Source: Tubiluchus corallicola (Eukaryota > Priapulida > Priapulimorpha > Priapulimorphida > Tubiluchidae). From it: DNA of 64,000 nucleotides. The stretch's first letter is position 1. Each line of letters starts with the position of its first letter. The notes under the pieces are model-generated. The model was not told the origin of the DNA, ran no database searches, and saw only the letters and a list, made by a program, of their open reading frames with translations. The DNA lies in contig JAQGDQ010000876.1 in the NCBI GenBank assembly GCA_030141605.1, positions 1 through 64,000 of the forward strand, given 5' to 3'. The position numbers and the translations under genes are program-made. Shown piece after piece: positions 13,101 to 23,800 of the stretch.

Positions 13101-15135
13101 TTCAGTAAAAGCTACTTAGGTAAGTAAACAAACACTAGGTAGGATGTTCGCACATTTTTGATTATAAGTGGATTTATAAGCAAAATTTTTTGCGGGGCCT
13201 TTGCTAGTGGCAAATATTAATGCACAACACCATTCTAAAAGATTACGTGGTTTTCATGTTACTGTTATCATTATTGTTACAGTTACTGTTATTTTGTTAT
13301 CTTAATGTATTTGTACCATAAAAACAATTTGGATTTGTCATAGTGAAAAAATTGTAATTGTAGATAAAGCCTTGAAGCCTTATTTGGAGCAAATTGATCA
13401 ACTTGATGCTGCCGTTACAGAACTTGAGCACACCGCATATCAGCTGGATGCGTATTCTAAACGACTAGGTAATTTTCAATAATAGGTGATTCATACAGGT
13501 GTAATTATTATCCAGTTTCCTGTCCTAATCTGTTGATTTTCCAGACAATGATGCATCACAGCAATAGATTCTTTTCCAGAAACTGCATTCATGGCAATAC
13601 ATCATTTTGCTGAAATTCCCTTCTCTGTTTTAAAATCGACCGGTGTGATGCCGATCGAATTATGATAATAGCAAGCAGTTTTTTTTTAAACTGCCTTCGA
13701 GGTTTAAGCATTAAAAGCCATTATGGAGATGAAAATAGGTCTTGTTTGAAACGTGGACCCCACTGCGTACATATAAGGAATCTCACAAAATCATAATCGC
13801 AGCAGACTTTCCAGTGATGAAGCATCTGTTAATGTCATTCAGAAGTCCAATTAACATGCAGTTTTTTTGCAAAAGGCAACAACGAAACTCTCCAAAAATG
13901 CCATATTAAAATGGTGGTATAGTAGGCACCGCTTAGTAGACTCACTTTGGGAAGTGTTTTGACCCAATTAACAGACTGATTCAATTAGCCGATGGACGTA
14001 GCCCATTACTACCGTCACCACCATAGAAGTATGAGTCATCGCTCGTCACTTTAGCATGCATTGCAAAGGCTCTAAATGAATTTTAGAAACGATTTAATAT
14101 CAAAATTCCAATGTGCAATTACTTAAGAAAACTAATTTATATAAGTGAATTAATAAAAGAGGAAAATAAAGAATTGCACAAACTGATTATTACCACAAAA
14201 AATTACAAAAATTCATGCAAGGTCAGTGGCTTCATTTCTTCACGAGGAAGCTGGTGTATGAACTTCTTATAATGATAAAAATGTTGAAAATCTGTTGCTG
14301 TTTGTTGTACATAGTCACGCAAAACACCTAGTCACCTAGTGCTTGAGCTGCAGTTGGTGATGACCTTGTATCCCCTGTGAAAAGCAGCGGGAACTTCAAA
14401 AACAAAAGGCTGGGCAAGTGATTAAATGTTTAGCTTCCAGAAACAATAAGGTTAACTCCAGTGGACAAGCGGGTGACAGATTCGAAGTAAAACCGCTAGG
14501 CTAGTATATTAGCGCATGACAAACGTACTTATAAACAAAGCTGTACCTAACATGACTGTTTCTATGCATATTATAGGGCACAAAATCAATGCAAAGATGA
14601 CATAAAAGTAGTGAAAGCTCTATGATCACACACAAGTGTCTTATTTTAAGTGCGTAAAGCAAAAATATTGTGTCAGTTGTGCTGAATTATTTGAGTAAAT
14701 TGCCGACAATTTTACATGTTTTTATATACATTTGAATAGGAGCGGCCAATACCAGACGTTTTTGAGTCAATTAGACAACTGATTCTATTAACCATGAGTC
14801 TAATAAACAGCACCTACTATATTATAAAGTTTTTTAAATTCTTCAAAATAAGAAAATTATCTGTTTTGTAAACAACCCACTAAATAATAATGATATTATT
14901 TTTGTCTGTGGACATTATAGTGTGATAGGATTTTTTGGCTACTGAGATAATAAACAGTTCTGTGTCGACCTGTTCCAATTATACCTGCAACTTGGTGTCA
15001 CGATGTCGTACGTCTTTGTGCATCTACCTGTAGTCCTATAGGTTTCCTCATCCATTCCATGATTAATTAGTAAATTATGAATTAATTATGAAAATCTATG
15101 AATATGTATTCAAGTTAATTATGAAGTTTGTTTGT

Positions 15136-15166
<31 letters not shown>

Positions 15167-15447
15167 AAGTCGGCTTTTGGGTCAACAGTTAACATTAGCT
15201 CAAAGAGCTATTACCGCCGACTGTAAATAACAACCTACAGCTACATAACAGAGACTATTATTACCCCACTTTTATCCTAAATACCATGTGTCAGGCAGGG
15301 CAACAGCAGCTGCCATTTTTAAAGTCTTTGGTATAACCCGGCCGCTGGTTCGAACTCACGACCTGCCAGACGGAAAGCAGACGCATTACCACTAGACTAA
15401 ACCATCTGGTCTTTACAGAAGCAAAGTTCAAGCAGTTGGAAAAGTGA
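10162..15447 (+). CDS. BLOC1S2: BLOC-1 subunit 2 (biogenesis of lysosome-related organelles complex 1)
   Basis: Five exons give 420 nt (139 residues plus stop), close to the usual length of about 142: 10162-10198, 11130-11258, 12443-12562, 13364-13468 and 15419-15447. Recognisable family blocks appear in order: [56 protein letters not shown] and the C-terminal EAKFKQLEK. It is a small, almost wholly coiled-coil protein. BLOC-1 and the related BORC complex act in cargo sorting from endosomes and in lysosome positioning. Exon 1 (start [12 protein letters not shown]) is the weakest part: it was chosen because its donor is in the right phase and no other nearby ATG offers that. The last exon encodes only nine residues plus stop, and a tRNA-derived SINE lies immediately before its acceptor. 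Exons 2-5 are confident. Confidence 0.9.
11392..12240. repeat. Dispersed repeat shared with 42645-42980 (long copy)
   Basis: Both its left end (TTTTGAGCTAG ... GGGTCGGGGTCG) and its right ~210 bp (12030-12240, from GCCTGCCATTGCACAAACTG to AATCGTCCGG) recur at 42645-42980. There the middle ~500 bp is missing. It is intronic in BLOC1S2; class unknown. Confidence 0.65.
12566..13205. mobile_element. Interspersed element (GGGCCTTTGCTAG family), copy 1
   Basis: The left half (12566-12850) matches 18780-19025 in reverse. The right half (12900-13205) matches 50880-51170. It starts only a few bases after the exon 3 donor of BLOC1S2 and ends GCGGGGCCTTTGCTAGT. Confidence 0.7.
13918..14821. mobile_element. 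TIR element (TATAGTAGGCACCGCTTAGTAG family)
   Basis: Termini TATAGTAGGCACCGCTTAG and AACAGCACCTACTATA, with subterminal GAGTC/GACTC and GTTTTGACCCAATTA-type blocks. A partial copy lies at about 49696-49960. It lies in BLOC1S2 intron 4. Confidence 0.72.
15139..15410 (-). mobile_element. tRNA-derived SINE inserted at the BLOC1S2 exon 5 acceptor
   Basis: Read on the minus strand, a tRNA-like head (A box GGTTTAGTCTAGTGG, B box GAGTTCGAACC) is followed by a ~200-bp body and an (ATT)n tail at 15139-15156. A matching copy lies at 57871-58140. GTCTTTA occurs on both sides (15134-15140 and 15409-15415), the likely target-site duplication. The insertion ends a few bases before the exon at 15419. Confidence 0.88.
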
Positions 15448-15927
15448 AAGTTGTAAAAACTGGAGCAGCAGAAGAAGTTGATAGTCATGATGGACTGGAA
15501 AAAGCAGAACACATTCTTCATTTCACAGAATGGACAGTTAGACGGTAGAGTCAAAGATGAGGATGTACATACAAGCGTGAAGACAATGTAAATACGAATG
15601 TAAATATTGAAATTAATTTTAATAATGATAATGACTTTAATCACTGTTAAACTGTCAAAAATTTAAAAGGAAATACAGAGCAATGATTCTCAACAAGTAC
15701 AACACTTTCTAATTTCCCACACCTACTGCAGCAGCCGTACCACAATCCTGGTACAGATTATGCAAAACAAGGCATCACTGATAAATCTTTAGAGCTGATG
15801 TCAACATAGTGCAATCTATTATTTTTCTTCCTACCATTTCCACTAACACATCCTTCTACCCTTCCTGTGTGATCTAACCTTTCACCCAGTTCTTTTTTTT
15901 GTTCACTCATCCATTCTTTTTTATCAG

Positions 15928-16139
15928 GTTCACATGACAGTGGGCTTATACAAGCCTTTGCTTCTCTAGCCCACTGAAGTACAATTATTCTTTTATGATA
16001 ACGATAGTGTATGAAACATAATAATTTATTACAGTTCACATGACAGTGGGCTTATACAAGCCTTTGCTTCTCTAGCCCACTGCAGTACAATTATTCTTTT
16101 ATGATAACGATAGTGTATGAAATATAACAATTTAATACA
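15928..16139. repeat. 106-bp tandem duplication
   Basis: GTTCACATGACAGTGGGC ... repeats at 15928 and 16034 with almost no changes. It lies downstream of BLOC1S2. Confidence 0.88.
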
Positions 16140-16766
16140 GTAGATGTAATAATTTTGATGTCACTGTGTGCTTAATGTCATTATATTGTACTGAATGTGA
16201 TAATAATAATAAATAAATAAAAAAATATTGTTTCTTGTTGAAAATGAACAAAGCAGGCATGAGGTTAAAATGTGATAAGATATTATGGTTATCCATAAAT
16301 GAGCAGTCTCCTAGTAATGAATTTACGAGAAACTTCTTTTCAGGAACAAATCATGAATAGGAGTTAACATAGTACAAGTTGAAATGTTCTTGATTCCAGT
16401 AAAGAGAATATATTATATAATTTATACATTGCAATAAATCACAACAGTCGTCATCGGTAAGATTTCTACGTTCATTATCCTACTATTAACATAACTAATA
16501 TCACTCGGATATTAGCGACTAACAAAAGCTTAATGACAATAGCATGTATAAACAAAAAAGTAAAACAATGAACTCTACCTACTGTGCAAGTAATCAAATG
16601 CATAGTTTTTAAGTGTCTTACAAGTTTATGTAATTAATGCAAATGCTTAAGCAGTTTTGCTCACCTGTTCATTACACGTATTACACGTAAGTTTGTGAGG
16701 TAGAGCTTCACAGTACTGCTAATGAATTACTTACTCAAAATGTTTATAGAAACTTGTACCCAGATG
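16140..16766. other. Convergent intergenic region between BLOC1S2 and KLHL2/3
   Basis: Nothing coding. AATAAA hexamers at 16203-16228 (+) could end BLOC1S2 transcripts. Confidence 0.4.
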
Positions 16767-17554
16767 CAGGGCCTATTTCAGCCTAAACGAGGCCCAGGGA
16801 AGTAGGGCGTGTGAGGCCCCCTCGGGCTGTTTCAGTATTTACTACGCTCTTTGCGGGCCTAAAAAGATATCTCAGTGCAACGCAAGATTTTAATATAACG
16901 ATTACAGAATACAATAGTTTAAAATTTCGCTTGTAAACTTTTAAAAAGCTTATCTATTTAAATCACAGACTTACTGTCTTACTCTGCCTTAATCTAATAT
17001 ATTTCATGATTAATTGCAGCAGGTGCAAACTTTTTAATTGTTCGTTGCATTTAATTTCAATGCAATGACGGAAGCTACAGAGCATAACATTGCGGGTTGA
17101 GCTAAGTCAGTTTCTAATGTAGTACAGTTTTCTCTTGCAATTAGGTTTAACAGACGTGCATTCAGGGCCTATTTCAGCCTGTGCCACCATGGTTGGCGCC
17201 CAGAACTGCTAAAACGCCAGAGAAGCATTTTTGAAGAGAAAATCTGGAGTTATACAGTTGTTAAAGGAAAGAACAATTGAAAGAAAAACTGCTTTATTCT
17301 CAAGACCAGTCCCAAATACTTGTCAAACAGCAATCGGGTAATCGTCCAGTGTTAGAAATTCCGAAATTGAAAACAGCTGAACATCGGCACTGAGACGCAC
17401 AAGGCAAACGGTGCGCGTGCGGCAAGAGAGAGGGAGAGAGGAGGCAGTATGTTCGCATAAACCAAAAAAAGTGTTACCTTGGCGCGAGGCCCCCCTGGAG
17501 GGTGAGGCCACGGGGAAGTATCCCCACTCCCCCCCCCTGCTGCAATAGGCCCTG
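16767..17554. mobile_element. hAT-type element with 8-bp duplication
   Basis: Ends are inverted repeats CAGGGCCTATTTCAG and CTGCAATAGGCCCTG, flanked by the exact 8-bp direct repeat CCCAGATG at 16759-16766 and 17555-17562. A second CAGGGCCTATTTCAGCC start lies inside at 17163, suggesting a nested or rearranged copy. No transposase is recognisable. A fragment of the same family, with the same G-rich end, lies at about 2692-2760. Confidence 0.85.
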
Positions 17555-17899
17555 CCCAGATGTCAAAAGCAACAACAGTTTTCCACATTTGGCAATGTTA
17601 TGGTAGAGAGTAGTTAGTGTAATGGAAGTACATTGAAAGAAAAGATGTCAGTTTATAACTAACATGTCTAACCTCTTCCATTTGCTTAATAGCTCACAAC
17701 TTTTTAATTGTTTGCGTCTTAGCTATACATAAACCAATAGTAACACCATTACCATAGTGCTCAGAAGCAGAATGTGAACTTTTTACTTCACCGAATGCTC
17801 TTGTATTTACCGGCAGAGCGAGTTATCATATCGTGGCTTTGCTGACATCACAGATTTAACACAGAAAAACCCACTTGTCAAACTTTTTGCGAGTGTGAT

Positions 17900-20800
17900 T
17901 CATAGACTAGTATTTGGTCTGTTAATGATTACAACTCCGGCATAACTTCGTCCTATACTCATACAAGACGGTAATAGTGACCACATGTCAGTTTTTGGAT
18001 TGTACACTTCTACTGAAGTAAGATTAGACGACCCGTCGTCACCGCCAACAACGTAAAGTAATCCGTCCACTGCTGCAACTCCTGAAATATAAAAACTCTA
18101 CAGTAAGACAGTAAGTGTGCTTGTATTATTAAATTTTCTTCTATAGTTATTTCAAAGGCTGGTGTGAACTCAAACTGTTGTATCAATCAATTCTTTTTGT
18201 AATTTAACATTCACATTGACCAAATACTTAGAACTACATATTGAAAACGAATTTGCAACAATTATTTCAACTTTGTTTATATTCACAAAAGATTCAAGAT
18301 TGAATTCTTTCGGACTTTATTTACTCAAAAGTGTATTTTCATAACAGTACGTCCGACAGTACTACAATTCTCCATCTGCGAGACCTTGATAAATGAGAAC
18401 AATGGCAGAGTGATCACAGTCATGCTTGGCTGTAAAGTTAAGCAATACAGAGCTTGACTAATAAACGGATAGGTGATTTCATCTGCCTGCTACTCTGTAC
18501 AGTTTTCAACTATTTTTCTTATTGAAATAAATGTAATTGTTGAATTAACAATCTTAAGATGAAATTTCTGCAATTAATCTCAATTAGATGTTTATAAAGG
18601 AATTATTTCTACTGCACGCGGTATGAGAGAGCATTGCCATTCACTTATTAATTAAACAACATTTCCATTTTAGAAATCTCTGCAACTTGCAAATGAGTTA
18701 AACAATCTTAGAAACTAGCAAATGCCCCGTCAAAAATTTTGCGTATAAATACACTCATACGGCTGTTTGACCAAAATTTCGAAAAAATCACGAGTTGGGT
18801 CCGGGAAAACGACCGTTACGGGACGCCGTCGCGAATTCTAAATATGCCTATGACACCCACCGCTGCACGGGCTATCTATCTATAGCCAGCACCACCCAAG
18901 GCCCGTTCTCCAGATCTCAGACGTATAACTTTTGCAAAAAACGGCCATTTTTGGAGGTTTTTCGCCTCCCGTTCCTCGCGGTGGGCCCGATTCGAAAAAT
19001 AAACCCCCAATGGCAAGACACTAGATCGAGACCTTTCGTTTGATGTGTAGATCGCCGCAAATGGTGCCGTCATCGGAGCTGTAGCCTCGAATCTCATATA
19101 TAAATATATAACATACCAGTAGAATTAATATATACGATAGCACAGTAAAAGATATTTGCCATACTTATAAAAATCTCAATGCTTTTATTCAACGCATTAC
19201 AGAAGCCCGTCGAATTTAAATGATTGATTACCTGCATTTCTCCGACACATTGACATATCAGCTACTTGCATCCATGAATTGGTCTCACAATTGTAACACT
19301 CCACCGTTTTTCTCACCAGAGGGCCATCGTGCCCGCCGACGGCATACAACAAATTGTTTAATACTCCAACACCTACGCAAAGCAATAGAGCTAGAAATAT
19401 CTTCATAGTAGTAAAAATGCTTGGGTAATTAATTCACTTTGGATGTTCTTGGTAGGGGGAAGGGGTAGCGTTAGGATGGGTATCCTTGATTCTTAAAAAG
19501 CAGAGAAAATTAGAAACATGATTAGGTACACGATATTTAACTTATATGGTCAACCTTTGGTATAAGATACTCGCTTATAAGACATTCGCTTATAAGGAAC
19601 CACACAGTCAACCTCGGGTATAAGGTACTCGCTTATAAGGGACATTCGCTTATAAGGAACCACACAGTCAACCTCGGGTTTAAGATACTCGCTTATAAGG
19701 GACCACCAATACGGGTCCCGATTTTTCGTAACGTTTTTCCTATGTAAAAATCTTCGTATATAAGGTACTCGAATATAAGGGACTTTCGCTTATAAGGGAT
19801 GATATCTTCAGGTCCCGCGTAATAGAATCCCAAGAAAATTACCTTGCATATAAGGGATCCTATGATCAAAGCGAAATTGATCGATTTTTAACCACAATTT
19901 TTCCAAAACTCGGCCTTCGAACAACTCGGTTACCGTGGTCACATACATCTCAAATCACTGAAGGAGCTTCCTACATACCGTTTGCACTGAATGTGTAGCA
20001 ATAATCCATAAAAATATGGGTAAAAGTGCAGAAAAGTACAGGCCTAGATGCACCCTCAGTGTGACTCAACTTCGGCTATAAGGGGCGTTTTTTTTCTGGT
20101 CCCGAGGTGTCCCTTATATCCGAGGTTTACTGTACTCAGTTTAATAAAGAGAACTACGGGGAAATTTCAGTGCAATTAAAATGTTTATTCGCTGAAGATG
20201 CTGAATCTTGCTTACCTGCGCCACTCCTCCTTGCTGACATTTCAGCTACAGGTGACCAGGTATCACTTTCTGAACTATACAGCTCAACACTAGAAAGACA
20301 TTGTCTAGAAACGCCATCGTAGCCTCCTACAGCATAGAGACGACCTGAAAAACGTGCGAGAACATGTTTCTGAGTACTTTGCATACATTATCGGGTTCTC
20401 CTCTAAGCACAATTATTTAAGTGAAGCTGCTTTGTTTACGTTTCCAAAGGATTTTTATCAAAAAGAAATCACAATATGGCAGTCTGTTCTTGGCTAAGAG
20501 AGAAGTTGTTGTTGTTTTGTCTCAGTTAAACCATTTATTTGTCAAGAGTAGTAGAGCCATGATATAAAACTGCGAGAGACTACTACTTCATGATGCCCAA
20601 TCTCAAAAAATTCATGTTTGAGTAGCTTTATTACGTTTTATCTGTAAGAAAAATCAGAACAAAATGTAACGAACTAATTTGAGCCAAAAAGGAAACAAAG
20701 AAATTAATAATAAAGTGAGACTGAATAAACTTACATCATGGCTCTACTACTCTTGACAAATAAATGGTTTAACTGAGATAAAACAACAACAACAACAACT

Positions 20801-23800
20801 TTCTTAGCCAAGAACAACAACAACAACAACGACTCTCTTAGCCAAGAACAGACTGCCAACTAGGCAGGTAAACTAGCTCTGTCAATAGAGCATGACAAAA
20901 AGAAGCCAAGTCAAGACATACATACGAATGCAGTAAAAAAAGAACAGTATAGGGGGTTTACAGAATGAAAGAACACTGAAGTACAACCTAAAATCCTTCA
21001 CAACATGGTTTGATGCTTTTCATAATCTGGCTATAGCACATGTCTGTTTTAGCTGCATTAATGAATTTGGCACAATGTTCACAGCTTCATATAAGTCAAA
21101 AGATTTTGAAGAAAAAAAATTATAACATGCACGAAATAGACTTACGCCAAGAACAGTCTGGTTCGCAATAATTTTAACAATTTGCATTTTCTAACGTGTA
21201 ACCAGTGAATGCGGTGGGTAGGCACAAAGCTAAAGTACCAATAACTTTTGACCATCAGCCTTATACTACATTGTACATGCATGTAGCGAAACATCGGTAA
21301 GGTTTATTGCCGCAGAATTTCAATAATTTCCAATTCTTACCATTGATGACTCCTACGCCAACACTGCTTCTACGTGTGCTCATAGGAGACACCGCTTTCC
21401 ATTCGCCCACATGAGGATCATAGCACTCCACTGAATTTAACCCTTTCAAATTAATTAATAATTAATAATAGCAAATTGCTTGTCTTCTATTTAAAACAGA
21501 ATCTTAATATAGGTTTTACACGTCAAATGTAGACATAGGGATTTCGAATGTGTTTTGGTAACTCAAATGTGACTTAGGTAAGTCAAATGTAGATGCGGTA
21601 CTTTGAATAAAACGGTAATTAACTCATTTAAGTGCAAATTACAAAAAGATAAAACCAAATTAAAATTATATTTTATGGTCATGGTGCTATCGGCAGCATC
21701 AATTTTTATTATATTTAATTAATTTGCAACTATTTGTATGGACGTTAATACATTTTTCAAATATAAAGAAAATGTTTATTTGATAAGAACACTTAAAAGT
21801 GTTGTACATAAATAAGTTAACAATTATACAATTATTAATATATACACCAATTCTACATTTTATTTGTCAACGTTTTACAAAAAATGTCGGCAGAAAAGAA
21901 TAAATCGGTTCCCACTTCCCAATGAACAGTGAATCACTAATTAGTTTTTTAAGTAATGCATTAGCACTGCATTAATGAATTAGTTTCTCTCAAGAAACAT
22001 TGTTTATTTTAAGAATGTATTGTTTTCTCTAACAGTTCCAATGGTATGTAAAGTTTGCAGAATATTAGTGAACCTATAACGTTGTTATTTTAACTTAAGA
22101 GCAATTATTAAATTGAAATTAAAGAAGATTAAATTTAACATCCTTAAACTTTACCACCTATCCACATTTGAGATACCAATGTCACATTTGACTTGACATG
22201 TGTCTACATTTGACTTACCAAAAACGCTTAAGATTTCTTGAAAACCATTGTTAACACATTTGAACTACCTAAGTCTACATTTGAGTTACCAAGACACATT
22301 TGAATTACCTAAATCTACATTTGAGTTAACGCACATCTACATTTGACATGTAAAACCTATAGTTAATAACAACTTCAAGAAGAAAGTTAACACCTAAATT
22401 CCATAGCAATGAAACACTCAGCAGACATGATACGACCTGCTCACTACGGGTGAGCATTGTGCAGACATGACACGACCTGCTCACTAGGGGTGAGCATTCT
22501 CTACCAGAAAGCGAATTCGAATCTGGATTTGATTTTGTTCTGCAGTAAAACCGCCATTAGTTTGTTAAAAATTTTGCACAGAAACTGCAGCTAAATTGCA
22601 CTAATTTCATGCTGTTTCAAACATTTTAATGATGAAGAACGTATGTGGCCCAAATGCTGAATTATTCGAATCTGTAATTTTAGGTTCGAATTCGATTTTA
22701 GGTTCAATGCTCAACCCTACTCCTTACCATGATTAAAAACTGAAGGACATCACAGAACAACACAGTATTTTTGCATTTTTTGTCATTTCTTTTAGGAAAC
22801 TGTACATCTTAAACAAAAAGTACTTCACGTTAATAAGTCAAATTAACAAAAAAGTAATTTTCCTGAATGACAAACTTGTGACATACTACAGCACCATCAT
22901 GGTAAGTACTACGGCCAAATCACGCTGAAAACACCGGTTCTCATCTGATCACCGAAGTTAAGCAACGTAGAGCCTGGTTAGTGCTTGGATGGGTGACCGC
23001 CTAGGAATCCCAGGTGCTGTAGGTTTGCGGGATGCCCACACTGTATCTTGACACTAGGCGGAGGAGCTGCACAAGCAGCCAACGGCTAGAGGGCGGAGGA
23101 GGTCAAGTGACCGAACGGCCATGTGTAGAGGAGTAAACCTTCCAAATCAGGAGTGGAGCCCCGAAAGAGGACCAGTGCAGCATGCTCACTGGCTCCGGCA
23201 GCTCCTGCAGACAACCTGGTGCCAAACGTATAGTTTCACTTTCCTTTGGACTACATCAGGGAGGAAGAGAGGGGGTTCCTGTTGTCTGGGCAACTCAGGA
23301 TCTCCATACACCTTACCCAGGCGTGCGCCCTGGAGACGTTCAAGGATCGGACTCTCTTTGCGCACATTCCATTGTCTTCCGAGACAGAAGGATGCCAACA
23401 ACATCATGGTAAATGTCAGACAACACAAGAGATGAGGGAGTCAGAACAGCAGCTAAAATGTTTTGTAAACATGTCATTAACCCGACATCACATCAGTACC
23501 AAATACTCGTTCTTATCAATCTAATCCAGACACTCACCTGTAGAGCCATCAAAGCCACCCACGGCATAAATGAGACCATTCAAAACAGCTGCACCTAATG
23601 TACTACGCCTTGCGTCCATACTTTGCAGGGAGATCCACTGATCCTTCTGAGGATTGTACGTGTCGACAGACCGCACTCGCAAGTTACCGTTGAATCCTCC
23701 GACTGCATAAACCATTCCATTTAACACTGCCACACCTGTAAACACGCAAAGATGAAAAGCCGACTCTAAATATACTTCTCAGTATAGACATAGACATTTT

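Noticed and set aside
15758-16039. 93-codon minus-strand frame between BLOC1S2 and KLHL2/3
   Set aside because: Partly covers a 106-bp tandem duplication, with no recognisable domain or splice partner.
23121-23435. Open frames of 76-104 codons resembling frames at 60-511 and 8293-8666
   Set aside because: All lie inside the 5S-SINE body. Similarity between them reflects repeat copies, with no splice or start context.
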